This document shows positions 44,454-53,037 of a stretch of DNA of 64,000 bases, in pieces; the first letter of the stretch is position 1, and every line of letters starts with the position of its first letter. The position numbers were made by a program, and so were the translations under genes. Under the pieces are notes generated by a model that had not been told where the DNA came from, did not search any database, and was given only the letters and a program-made list of their open reading frames with translations. Origin of the DNA: DASQFY01 sp036397815 (GTDB lineage: Bacteria > Chloroflexota > Limnocylindria > QHBO01); the NCBI GenBank assembly GCA_036397815.1, contig DASWIE010000062.1, positions 1 through 64,000 of the forward strand. Reading direction: 5' to 3'.

Positions 44454-44977
44454 CGGCCGCTTCCCAGCAGCCGGGCGAGGAGCCCGCGCCGGCGCGGCCG
44501 AGGAACCGGCGGTTCCCACTCCGGCATCGCGGCGGTCACCTCCGGACCGTAGGCAGCCAGCAGCTGGGGATTGCGGCCGACACGATCGCTCCAATCGGGC
44601 AGGATGCCGCGATCCGCCACGGCGCCGGAGGTCTCCTCCAGCAGCCGGTCCGCGACGGTGGCCAGCCGGACGAGGCCACGGCCCAGCTCATCGCGGTCGA
44701 GCGCGGCCGACGGGAGCTCGGTCATGAGCATCGGTCGGTCGTCATCGGCCATGGCGAACTTCACGAAGGGATAGTCGAAGTTGGCGCGCAGCATGCGGTC
44801 GTAGATGCGCCTGGGGACCTCCATCGCCTCCGGGCCGTAGTACGCCCACAGCGATCCGCCCACGCCCGCGACCCAGGCGACCGTCACCCGCAGGTCGAAG
44901 CGGCGCGCGCCGTCCAGCACCAGGTCGCGGCTGAACGCCGGGTCGTTGGCGTCGCCGCTGCCGCCCACCGTCTCCAC
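44450..44977 (-). CDS. YbjN-like (T3SS-chaperone fold) protein
   Basis: This protein has at least 175 residues. The middle region resembles YbjN/sensory-transduction regulator domains: VTVAWVAGVGG, EVPRRIYDRMLRANFDYPFVKFAMADDDRPMLMTELPSAALDRDELGRGLVRLATVADRL. The C-terminus is a basic Pro/Arg-rich tail. The only normal start is the GTG at 44977, but an open extension up to a CTG at 45025 encodes ERAPPIDAWLAELG, which looks like part of the domain. True start uncertain. It lies between glgC and the peptidase-like gene and is coupled to the latter. Confidence 0.65.
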   Translation of the reverse strand: METVGGSGDANDPAFSRDLVLDGARRFDLRVTVAWVAGVGGSLWAYYGPEAMEVPRRIYDRMLRANFDYPFVKFAMADDDRPMLMTELPSAALDRDELGRGLVRLATVADRLLEETSGAVADRGILPDWSDRVGRNPQLLAAYGPEVTAAMPEWEPPVPRPRRRGLLARLLGSGR

Positions 44978-45017
44978 GCCGAGCTCGGCCAGCCAGGCGT
45001 CGATCGGCGGGGCCCGC

Positions 45018-46277
45018 TCAGCCAGGGGGCGCCACCGTCTGGCCGGACCGAATGATGCGCCGGCCCTTGAAGTCGGCCTCCTGGGTGCGTGGGTCGATCC
45101 GGCAGTTGCGACCGATCGTCACGCCAGGCGGCACCCGCGCCCGCTTCCCAACCAGGGTGATTCCCGCGTAGAGGCGCTCCGGCTCGTGCCGGTTCGGGCG
45201 CAGGTCGTCTCCGCTCCCCACCGTCGCCGCCCGTCCGATGACGCACTCCTTGTCGACGATCGAGCCATCCACTACCGCGCCGGCCTCGACCACGCTGTCG
45301 AACATCACGATCGAGTTGCGCACGGTCGCACCGAGCCCCACCCGGACGCCCGGAGACAGGATGCTGTGCTCGACCGTGCCGTCCACGACGCAGCCATGGC
45401 TCACCATGCTGCGCGAAACGTGGCCCTCTGGCCCGATGCGGGCCGGCGGCCGTTCCTCGCTCTTGGTGTAGATCAGCCAGCCCAGGTCGTTCAGCTCGAT
45501 CCCCGGCGCGTCCGACAGGAGGTCGAGGCTCGTCCGCCAGTAGCTCTCCACCGTCCCGACGTCCTGCCAGTAGCCCTTGTACTCATAGGCGTACACGCGG
45601 CGATCGGTCTCCACCAGCCAGGGCAGCAGGTCGCGGCCGAAGTCGACGCGCTCAGGCGAAAGGACCTCGCGCAGCACCGCCCAGCTGAAGACGTAGACGC
45701 CCATGCTGACGAGGTTGCTGGTGGGGTTGGGCGGCTTCTCGACGAAGGCGGTGACAGCCCCGTCGTCATCGGTCTCCAGGATGCCGAACCGATGGGCCTC
45801 TTCGATCGGCACGGTGCGGACCGCACAGGTGAGCTCCGCCTTGGTGGACCGATGCGTCTCCAGGAACGGCCGATAGTCCATCTTGTAGACGTGGTCGCCG
45901 GCCAGGATCAGGACCAGCTCGGGATCGCGATCGGAAATGAACTCCAGGTTCTGCAGGACCGCGTCGGCGGTGCCGCGGTACCAGTCTCGCGCGCGGCCCC
46001 GGCCCAGGTACGGCTGCAGCAGCGTCACGCCACCGCGGCTGCGGTCGAGGTCCCACGGCCGGCCGACGCCGATGTGGTCGATCAGCGAGCGGGGGGCGTA
46101 CTGGGTCAGCACCGCCACGTCGGTGAGGCCGGAGTTCACCGCGTTGCTCAACGCGAAGTCGATGATGCGGTACTTGCCGCCGAACGGCACGCCGGGCTTG
46201 GCGCGCACCTGTGACAGGATCGAGAGGCGCTCTCCCTCACCTCCCGCCAGGATCAGCGTCAGGACCCCGTTCGACAC
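45018..46277 (-). CDS. glgC: glucose-1-phosphate adenylyltransferase
   Basis: This 419-residue enzyme makes ADP-glucose for glycogen synthesis. The nucleotidyltransferase domain begins LTLILAGGEGERLSILSQVRAKPGVPFGGKYRIIDFALSN, with the catalytic/regulatory segments DWYRGTADAVLQNLEF, LAGDHVYKMDY and KPPNPTSNLVSMGVYVF. A C-terminal left-handed beta-helix is shown by hexapeptides such as CVVDGTVEHSILSPGVRVG. The GTG at 46277 gives a normal N-terminus and overlaps the end of the PBP gene by 41 bp. LSILSQVRAKP stands where many homologues have LxPLTxxRAKP. Confidence 0.92.
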   Translation of the reverse strand: MSNGVLTLILAGGEGERLSILSQVRAKPGVPFGGKYRIIDFALSNAVNSGLTDVAVLTQYAPRSLIDHIGVGRPWDLDRSRGGVTLLQPYLGRGRARDWYRGTADAVLQNLEFISDRDPELVLILAGDHVYKMDYRPFLETHRSTKAELTCAVRTVPIEEAHRFGILETDDDGAVTAFVEKPPNPTSNLVSMGVYVFSWAVLREVLSPERVDFGRDLLPWLVETDRRVYAYEYKGYWQDVGTVESYWRTSLDLLSDAPGIELNDLGWLIYTKSEERPPARIGPEGHVSRSMVSHGCVVDGTVEHSILSPGVRVGLGATVRNSIVMFDSVVEAGAVVDGSIVDKECVIGRAATVGSGDDLRPNRHEPERLYAGITLVGKRARVPPGVTIGRNCRIDPRTQEADFKGRRIIRSGQTVAPPG

Positions 46278-49077
46278 GCTCTGGATTCTCGCACGCGAGG
46301 CGAGACGTCGGGCGCCGCCTGATCGCCCGACGCAGCCACGGCGCGCCGAGCGAGAGCAGGCCAAGCAGCGTCGAGATGCCGAAGACCGGAGTCAGGAGGC
46401 CACCGTCGATCGCGTCACGAGCAGCCGCGGCCGGCTCGGTCGGCACGATCGGCAGCGGCGAGCATTTCTCGGGATTGCCGGGCGGGCATTCGGGCGGCCC
46501 GCTGTCGCTGGGTCCCGGAGTCGGCGTCGGAGTGGGGCGCACGAACCCGCAGATCGGGGCGCCGAACCCGTTGTTGCCGAGCACGGGGGCGATCGACAGT
46601 CGGTAACTCGGGTTCTCCTTGAGCTTGGTCGGATCGCCGATCGAACCCCATTCACCGTTCACGAAGCGGTCGGCCCATTGGTGCGCGGCGACGACCCACT
46701 CGGCCGGGCGGCGGCCATCCTGACTGATCGCCTGCTCGAGGTCGAAGCAGCCGTTGGGATGGACGTTGTCGGGCGGGGGGACCGTGCCCTCCAGGAACGG
46801 CATCTCCTGGGTCGGACCGCAGTTGCCCGTGGCGGCCATCCCGCTGAAGCGACAGACCGTGGCGGTGACGATCCCGGCCGGCTGTGGGAACGTGGTCTGC
46901 GGCACCGGCTGCTTGCCGTTCCAGTCCCACGGCTGGTTGAGCGCGATCTCCATGAAGTCGTGCCACAGGTAGAGCGGCCCGTCGGCGCTGAACAGGCCCT
47001 GCCCCAGCTTATTGGAGAGCGGTTCCTGGTTATTGTTGCCCATCCAGACGCCGGTCACCAGCGAGCCGGGCACGTACCCGAAGGCCGAGACGTCGCGGAA
47101 GTCGTTGGTGGTGCCCGTCTTGAGAGCGGCCTGTCGACGGTTGCCGCCGGCATCAGTCAGCTGCGCCGGCGGGCCCCAGAGGACGTTGCGGCGAGGATCG
47201 GTGTTGCTCTCCAGGATCCAATGGGTCAGGTACGCCTCCGCCGGCGTCATCGGAGTGCTCTCTGCCGGACCGTTGTCCTCGAGCGAGTAGATGACGCGAT
47301 TGTCGCGGTCGCGGATCTCCCTGATGGTGGTTGCCGGATGCAGGGTCCCCTGCATGGCGAACACGCCGTAGGCCCCCGTGAAGTTGACCAGGTTGACCGG
47401 CACCGATCCGAGCGTGAGGGTGAGCCCAGGCTGCAGGTCGTTGATGTACTGGGCGCTGGCGATACCCATCGATTCGGCAAACTCGGCGGTGACCTCCGGA
47501 CCGACCAGGTGCTGCATCATCACCGACGGCACGTTCAGCGAGTAGCGCAGCGCATCCGTGGCCAGCAGCGGGCCGTGTTCCTTGATGTCGGCGTTGGTGG
47601 GCATGTAGCTGGTGGCGCGGTCGGGGCCGAACTGCGTGGTCGCATCCACGAGGAAGGTCGAGACGGTGGCCTGCCGGGCGCGGAACGCGGACGAGTAGGT
47701 GATCGGCTTGAAGGCCGACCCGGGCTGGCGCACGCCCAGTCCGGCGACGTCGAACTGGCCCTGGACCCGCGGGTCCTCGCGGTTGTAGTAGTCGACGCTG
47801 CCGACGTAGGCGACGATCTCGCCGGTGGCCGAGTTGATCGCGACCAGCGCGCCGTTGTGCACGTTCTTGTCGGCCAGCGCGTTCACCCACTTGACGACCT
47901 GCTGCTTGGCGGCCTGCTGCAGGTTGTAGTCGAGGGTGGTGGTGATCCGGAAGCCGCCGGTGCGCACCAGCTGCTCGGCGTTGGGATAGCCCATCGCCTC
48001 GAGAATGCGCTCCGCCTCACGGCGGACCCGGAAGCTGAACTGCGGCTCGAGCAGGACCGATGTGATCCGGTTCGGCCCCATCTCCTCCCAGGTCGTGGCG
48101 GCTGCCTCACCGTGCTGCTGGACGGTTATGTAGCCGTCGCGCAGCATGGCGTCCAAGACGATGTTGCGGCGCGCGATGGCTCGCTCGGGGCCCTGATCGA
48201 GGTAGTACGGGTCGTAGGCCGATGGCAGCCGCGGCAGGCCGGCCAGGAATGCCGCCTGCGCCAGCGAGAGCTGATTCAGGTCCGCGATGCCGAAGTAGTT
48301 CGCCGCCGCGGCCTTGATGCCGTACGAGCCATTCCCGTAGAAGATGAGGTTGAGGTACGTCTCCAGGATCTTCTCCTTGCCCGCGCGGCCGGGGTAGGCA
48401 GCCGTGAGCTGGCGGGCCAGGATGAACTCGCGGATCTTGTCCTCGAAGCCGCGCCCGGACAGGAAGGTGAGCTGCGGCGCGGCACAGACGTCGGCCTCCG
48501 CTGGCGCCTCCGGAGCGGCCTCGGGGTCGAGCTCGAGGCTCGGCGCGGCCGTCGACTCCGGCTGGCTGGCCCGCTCGGCCTCCTTGATCGAGCCCGCGTA
48601 CTTGATCACCTGGGCGGTGATGGTGCTCGCGCCCTGGACGATGTTGCCCGCCTCGAGATTGGCGATCGCGGCGCGCCCGACGGCGTAGTAGTCGATCCCG
48701 TCGTTCGTCCAGAAGGTCCGGTCCTCGGCCGCGATCGCGGCGTCCACGATGTAGGACGGCAGCTCGTCGAAGCGGACCTGCTCGCGGTTCTCACACTCGA
48801 AGCGCGCCAGCAGCTGCTGGCCGGTGCGGTCGTAGACGTAGGTCGAGGCCGGCAGCTCGATGTCGTCGAGCAGCCGAGGATCGGGCAGGCCGGTGGCGTA
48901 GTAGTTGTAGGCGGCCAGCAGGCCGCCGGCGGTACCCGCCACCGACCCGACGACGAACAGCAGGAGGACGCCGAACAGGACGAGGACGGCGGTGGCTATC
49001 CCGCGACGCGGCGCGTGGCGGGAGGTGGTGCGGCGGGTCATCAACCGATGGCGACGCCGCTGCATGGCCGGATGCAT
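46237..49077 (-). CDS. class A penicillin-binding protein (PBP1A-like)
   Basis: This 946-residue bifunctional peptidoglycan synthase has an N-terminal TM helix, then a GT51 glycosyltransferase domain with catalytic Glu118 in EDRTFW and QGASTITAQ (normally QGGSTITQQ). A Pro/Glu/Ala-rich insert of about 50 residues (SQPESTAAPSLELDPEAAP) precedes GFEDKIREFILA, where other PBPs continue directly. The transpeptidase has Ser454 in SAFKP, SxN as YSLNVP and Lys653 in KTGTTND. A Pro-rich tail and a last hydrophobic helix follow (GLLTPVFGISTLLGLLSLG). Acts on the outer face of the cytoplasmic membrane. Confidence 0.93.
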   Translation of the reverse strand: MHPAMQRRRHRLMTRRTTSRHAPRRGIATAVLVLFGVLLLFVVGSVAGTAGGLLAAYNYYATGLPDPRLLDDIELPASTYVYDRTGQQLLARFECENREQVRFDELPSYIVDAAIAAEDRTFWTNDGIDYYAVGRAAIANLEAGNIVQGASTITAQVIKYAGSIKEAERASQPESTAAPSLELDPEAAPEAPAEADVCAAPQLTFLSGRGFEDKIREFILARQLTAAYPGRAGKEKILETYLNLIFYGNGSYGIKAAAANYFGIADLNQLSLAQAAFLAGLPRLPSAYDPYYLDQGPERAIARRNIVLDAMLRDGYITVQQHGEAAATTWEEMGPNRITSVLLEPQFSFRVRREAERILEAMGYPNAEQLVRTGGFRITTTLDYNLQQAAKQQVVKWVNALADKNVHNGALVAINSATGEIVAYVGSVDYYNREDPRVQGQFDVAGLGVRQPGSAFKPITYSSAFRARQATVSTFLVDATTQFGPDRATSYMPTNADIKEHGPLLATDALRYSLNVPSVMMQHLVGPEVTAEFAESMGIASAQYINDLQPGLTLTLGSVPVNLVNFTGAYGVFAMQGTLHPATTIREIRDRDNRVIYSLEDNGPAESTPMTPAEAYLTHWILESNTDPRRNVLWGPPAQLTDAGGNRRQAALKTGTTNDFRDVSAFGYVPGSLVTGVWMGNNNQEPLSNKLGQGLFSADGPLYLWHDFMEIALNQPWDWNGKQPVPQTTFPQPAGIVTATVCRFSGMAATGNCGPTQEMPFLEGTVPPPDNVHPNGCFDLEQAISQDGRRPAEWVVAAHQWADRFVNGEWGSIGDPTKLKENPSYRLSIAPVLGNNGFGAPICGFVRPTPTPTPGPSDSGPPECPPGNPEKCSPLPIVPTEPAAAARDAIDGGLLTPVFGISTLLGLLSLGAPWLRRAIRRRPTSRLACENPERVERGPDADPGGR

Positions 49078-49137
49078 CGCCGGCTACGGTAGCGTAAGAC
49101 CTCTTTCCGGTCGAATCAGGACCGTCGCGCCTGCGAC

Positions 49138-49255
49138 AGCACTGTCGGTGCTACAACGGTCCCACGTGGCAGGGTCACGTGCGTGGGTAGGCACTCACAG
49201 TGCTGCGGGCGTGCATCGGACGCCGAAAGCGGTTGTTTGCAGCTCCCGGTGTGCT
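49138..49255. repeat. 118-bp intergenic element with three 15-bp near-palindromes, copy A
   Basis: Three units of form (A/G)GC(A/T)C-N5-GTGCT begin at 49138, 49190 and 49241 (spacings 52 and 51 bp). Sequence blocks between them (CAA after unit 1, CGTGC, GTAGGCAC, TTGCAGC) recur at identical offsets at 63142-63259. It begins 29 bp after the stop of the M23 gene and ends 60 bp before the PBP start on the minus strand. It could be a multi-site operator or a structured RNA. The remainder of 49078-49283 shows nothing else. Confidence 0.6.
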
Positions 49256-49283
49256 AAGAGAGAGACTCCCAGGGAGGATCGGT

Positions 49284-50585
49284 CTAGGGCAGGTAGTTCC
49301 TGGGCTCGACCGGCACGTCGTCGAACATCACCTGGAAGTGCAGGTGGCAGCCGGTCGCCATGCCGGTCGCCCCCTCGTAGCCGATGAGGTCGCCGGTCGC
49401 CACCTGCTGGCCGACCGACACGACCTCGTTCGAGAAATGCCAGTACCACGTCTGGAGCCGTTGGCTGTGACCGATGACCACGCCGATGGCCGTGTCTCCA
49501 TACGCCTGGTTCGGCCGGCCATCGGCCAGCACGACGCCGTCCGCCGCCGCGTAGATCGGGCCGCCGCAACGGGGCGTGTGATACGACAGGTCGATGCCGG
49601 TGTGGTTCGGGTTGTAGGAGGTGTACCCGAACTCCTGGGTGACCATGAAGTCGTCGCGCTCCGGCCACTCGAAGCGGCCGCGGTAGGCGATGTCGAGCCT
49701 GTTCGCCTCCTCCTTGAGGCGGGCCACGAGCGCCGCCTGACCGGCGAGCTCGCGCTCCTCGGCCGCGATCAGGTCACGAGTCTGGATCTCGCCGCGCGCC
49801 GCGGCTGCCAGCTGCGATTGCTGCGCCTCCTGGAGCTCCTGGAGCTTGAGCTGGAACGCCTCCAGCTTCAGGCGAGCGGCGTCGACCTCCCGCTGCTGCT
49901 GGTCCAGAGCGGCCGTCCGCTCGGCGGCGGCGGCCTCGAGGTCGGCCAGGGTCTTGCGGCCGTCCTTGAGCGTCTGGCGTCGAATCTTGAGCCGCTCGCG
50001 GGTGCTCCTGATCTCCTCGGCCAGGCGGCGATCCTCGTCAGAGAGGGTGAGCATGTAGCCGAGGCGGCTGGATGCCTCGGAGAATGATTCGGTAGAGAGC
50101 AGCACTTCCAGGATCGAGGTCTGCGACTGCTCGTATGCGGCGCGGAGATGATCCTGCAGCAACGCCTCGCGCCCGCGGAGCTCCAGGCGCGTCGTCTGGA
50201 TGTCTGCGGCGACCTCGCGCAGGTCAGCCTCGAGGTTGGTGATCTGGATCCGATAGCGCACCAGGTCGGCGCGGGACTTCTCGAGCGCGGTGGTGACGAG
50301 CTCGAGCTGGCGTTGGGCCGCCTCCAGCTCGATGCCGACGCGGTCGAGATCGGTCACCAGCGTGGCCAGGCTGGCGGTCAGCTCGGCCTGCTGGCGGCGC
50401 AGGCCGGCCAGCTGGGCGCGCTGTCGCGCGAGCTCGGCCTCCATCCGCTGCTGCGCCACGATCGCATCGTTGACGCTCGGGTCGTCGGCGCGGACGGGCT
50501 GCCCAACCCCGGCGGTCGCCAGCGCGGCGAGAGCCATGAGCAGGACCAGGGCGAGGGGAACGGCGCGACGGCGAACGATCGACAT
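49284..50585 (-). CDS. M23 peptidase with coiled coil (EnvC-like murein hydrolase or activator)
   Basis: This 433-residue exported protein has signal ALVLLMALAALATAGVG, a long coiled coil (about 35-280, heptad-rich Gln/Glu/Leu/Arg, as in EnvC), and a C-terminal LytM/M23 domain. The zinc and catalytic residues look intact: NHTGIDLSYHTP (His-x3-Asp) and CHLHFQV (HxH). GHSQRLQTWYWHFS and VSVGQQVATGDLIGYEGATG are standard M23 strands. Unlike EnvC, an active endopeptidase is plausible. It probably cleaves peptidoglycan cross-links during division and lies upstream of the PBP gene on the same strand. Confidence 0.92.
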   Translation of the reverse strand: MSIVRRRAVPLALVLLMALAALATAGVGQPVRADDPSVNDAIVAQQRMEAELARQRAQLAGLRRQQAELTASLATLVTDLDRVGIELEAAQRQLELVTTALEKSRADLVRYRIQITNLEADLREVAADIQTTRLELRGREALLQDHLRAAYEQSQTSILEVLLSTESFSEASSRLGYMLTLSDEDRRLAEEIRSTRERLKIRRQTLKDGRKTLADLEAAAAERTAALDQQQREVDAARLKLEAFQLKLQELQEAQQSQLAAAARGEIQTRDLIAAEERELAGQAALVARLKEEANRLDIAYRGRFEWPERDDFMVTQEFGYTSYNPNHTGIDLSYHTPRCGGPIYAAADGVVLADGRPNQAYGDTAIGVVIGHSQRLQTWYWHFSNEVVSVGQQVATGDLIGYEGATGMATGCHLHFQVMFDDVPVEPRNYLP

Positions 50586-50672
50586 TGACTCCAGGACTCA
50601 CACGAGCTGAGGGGCTTGAGCGTGTCGGCGGCGACCCGCGCGCGGGGCAGATAGCGCAGCAACCATCGACGA

Positions 50673-50688
50673 GCCCCGAGCACGGGGC
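50673..50688 (-). terminator. GC hairpin between the prepilin peptidase and M23 genes
   Basis: A short perfect stem, GCCCCG/CGGGGC with loop AGCA, about 46-62 bp beyond the prepilin peptidase stop on the minus strand. No T tract, so a weak terminator or stabilising hairpin only. Nothing else is recognisable in 50586-50734. Confidence 0.3.
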
Positions 50689-50734
50689 ACGGCGGCAAGG
50701 ATACTCGACCTGTCGAGCCCCCGGCCACCCCCCA

Positions 50735-51424
50735 TCAGTCCTTCGGCGGCAGGACCCCGGCAAGGGCCAGCAAGCGTCCCGCAACCGTCGCGGCGGGACC
50801 CAGCAGGCGGTCGTCGCGGAGCAGCGTGATGACCGCTCCCGCCACGAGGAAGGGGCCGAAGGGGATGTAGCTTTTCATGTCCACGCGGCGCCGCACGAGC
50901 AGGCCAAGGCTGGCGACCGACGCCAGCAGGCCCCCGATGAAGACCGCGACGAAGACGCCCTGCCAGCCGAGCAGCAGCCCCAGTGCGCCGACCAGGTAGA
51001 GGTCGCCCAGCGCGACGCCGTCCCGGATCACCAGGCCGAGCACGCCCAGGAAGATGAGCGCGGCGGCGCAGCCGATGATCGCCTCGAGTGGCGGGACCGT
51101 CGGATTGAACGGCACGAACACGACGCATGCCACGATCAGCGGGTCGAGCAAGAGGTGTGGCAGCCGTCGCTGCTCCACGTCCGTGGCGGTCAGCAGGACC
51201 AGAACTGCCAGGATGGCCAGGTGGGCGGCCGTTGCCCACCACGGCAGCGTCGACCGCGCGGCGATCCCCCACCCTGCCGCGCCGGCCAGGGCGGCGAACA
51301 CGATCGTGCGGATACCCGGCCGGCGGCGCGACGCCTCGTCAGGCGGCCAGACCGCGGCCAGACGCTCGGCCGCGACGCCCAGCAGGGCGAACGCGGCGCC
51401 GACGGCGATGGAGGTGCCGGTCAT
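50735..51424 (-). CDS. prepilin peptidase, A24 family (no N-terminal methylase domain visible)
   Basis: This 229-residue polytopic protein has about seven TM helices. The two catalytic aspartates of type IV leader peptidases are visible in LTATDVEQRRLPH and GVALGDLYLVGALGLLLGW. The conserved C-terminal KSYIPFGPFLVAGAV is present. The protein lacks the cysteine-rich cytoplasmic N-methyltransferase part found in PilD. It would process pilin-like signal peptides at the membrane; no pilin genes are in the window. Confidence 0.88.
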   Translation of the reverse strand: MTGTSIAVGAAFALLGVAAERLAAVWPPDEASRRRPGIRTIVFAALAGAAGWGIAARSTLPWWATAAHLAILAVLVLLTATDVEQRRLPHLLLDPLIVACVVFVPFNPTVPPLEAIIGCAAALIFLGVLGLVIRDGVALGDLYLVGALGLLLGWQGVFVAVFIGGLLASVASLGLLVRRRVDMKSYIPFGPFLVAGAVITLLRDDRLLGPAATVAGRLLALAGVLPPKD

Positions 51425-51454
51425 CGCCGCATCCTAGCCGCCTGCTGCGGTGGC

Positions 51455-52939
51455 CTAGGCGCCCGCCCCGTAGTCAAGGGCCAGGCGAACGAGAGTCGAA
51501 ACGGCGGTGCCGAGCGCCCCCTTGGGATTCACCGCCTTGTCGGTAGAAAGCATCGCGCTGCCGGCGATGTCGATGTGGACCCACGGCACCGTGACGAAGT
51601 CGGCCAGGAACACGGCGCTCTTGATCAACGAGCCATCGCGCGTGCCGGAGTTGATGATGTCGGCGTGCGCGGAGTCGTACTGAGCCCGGTACTCGGTGGC
51701 GAGCGGCATCTCCCAGAACCACTCGCCGGTGGCCTCGGCGGCCGCAGCGACCTCGGCGCCCCACGGCCGGGGCCTGGCGAAGTAGGCGCTGATCAGCTCG
51801 CCGAAGGCGACGGATGCGGCGCCGGTCAGGGTTGCCACGTCAACGAGGTGCGTCGCGCCCTGGGTCTCCGCCCAGTGCAGCGCATCGGCCAGGATCAGGC
51901 GACCTTCGGCGTCGGTGTTGATCACCTCGATCGTCTTGCCGTTCATGGCTCGCACCACGTCGCCTGGTCGCTGGGCGTTGCCGCCCGGCATGTTCTCCAC
52001 CATCGGCGCCACCGCCATGAGGGGAGTCTCCGGCGCGAGCCTGGCAACGGTGCGGGCGGCGGCGATCACTGCCGCGGCGCCAGACTTGTCGTGCTTCATC
52101 TCCTCCATCTTGTCGGCCGGCTTGATGCTGATGCCGCCGGAGTCGAAGCAGACTCCCTTGCCCACGATCGCCAGCCGCCGCTCGGCCGAGGCCTTCTCCC
52201 AGCCTGGCAGCTTCACGGCGATCAGGCGCGGCTCGTGGGCCGCTCCCTGTCCCACGCCCAACAGGGCGCCCATGCCGAGCGCCCGCATCTCGTCGACGCC
52301 CAGGACCTCGACCGTGCAGCCGTCGCCGGCCAGCTCACGAGCGACTTCGGCCATCTTCTCCGGATAGAGGTCGTTCGACGCGCGGTTGGCCAGGGTTCGC
52401 CCGAACTCGACCCCCTCCGCGATGATCGCCGCCCGGTCAATGGCTGCCTGGCCAGGCGCGCCTGCGCCGATGAGCACGACCTCGCCCACGGAGCGCAGCA
52501 TCGCCTCCGTGTCGCGGACGCGGCCGTAATGGGCGTAGGGGCGGTAGGTGCCCTGCAACGCCCCAATTGCCGCAGCGGCGAATCCATCCTCGTCTTCCCC
52601 GTCGCGCAGCCAGAGCGCCAGGCGCTCGACGCCACGGCCCTGGAGCCGGCGCGTGGTGGTCGAGCCGATGCGGCGCGCGCGCCACGCTCCGCGACCTCGC
52701 CGCACGCCGTTGACGAGCAGGATCTTGTCGGCCGCGATCGATCCCGCGTCGATCAGCGCGGTGTGGTGCTCGACGATGTTGAACTCGCCCCACTCGATCG
52801 CCTGGCTGATCATGCCCCCGGTGGCCGCGTCCAGCGCCGCCAGGTCGCCGTCGATCTCCGCGTCCTCCTTGTAGATCGGAACCGCCAGCACATCGGCCTC
52901 AATGGCGGCCGGATCGGTCGTCTCAGCGCGAAAGCGCAC
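51455..52939 (-). CDS. pepA: leucyl aminopeptidase (M17)
   Basis: This is a di-zinc cytosolic aminopeptidase of about 494 residues. The C-terminal catalytic domain shows VGKGVCFDSGGISIKPADKMEEMKHDKSGAAAV (Lys and Asp ligands), MNGKTIEVINTDAEGRLILADAL (the NTDAEGRL signature) and the DVATLTGA loop. I start at the GTG at 52939 because GAGGTGA sits five bases upstream; an ATG at 53005 would add 22 residues encoded by comparatively AT-rich sequence unlike the family. The gene stands 30 bp from the prepilin peptidase start region. Confidence 0.92.
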   Translation of the reverse strand: MRFRAETTDPAAIEADVLAVPIYKEDAEIDGDLAALDAATGGMISQAIEWGEFNIVEHHTALIDAGSIAADKILLVNGVRRGRGAWRARRIGSTTTRRLQGRGVERLALWLRDGEDEDGFAAAAIGALQGTYRPYAHYGRVRDTEAMLRSVGEVVLIGAGAPGQAAIDRAAIIAEGVEFGRTLANRASNDLYPEKMAEVARELAGDGCTVEVLGVDEMRALGMGALLGVGQGAAHEPRLIAVKLPGWEKASAERRLAIVGKGVCFDSGGISIKPADKMEEMKHDKSGAAAVIAAARTVARLAPETPLMAVAPMVENMPGGNAQRPGDVVRAMNGKTIEVINTDAEGRLILADALHWAETQGATHLVDVATLTGAASVAFGELISAYFARPRPWGAEVAAAAEATGEWFWEMPLATEYRAQYDSAHADIINSGTRDGSLIKSAVFLADFVTVPWVHIDIAGSAMLSTDKAVNPKGALGTAVSTLVRLALDYGAGA

Positions 52940-53037
52940 GCGGGTCACCTCAGCGTATTTGGTGATGCAAACGTCACGCAAACCGATGGCGCCAGAGGCG
53001 GCCATCGGTCAAGCGAGTATAGACCGATGCCGCCGCC

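Noticed and set aside
46392..46655. Small frames within the end of the PBP gene
   Set aside because: They are alternative-frame readings of the Pro-rich PBP tail with no start signals or family similarity.
49138..49255. CRISPR-like mini-array or CIRCE (HrcA) element
   Set aside because: The three units are imperfect and short (15 bp), there are no cas genes, and CIRCE half-sites are separated by a longer fixed spacer.
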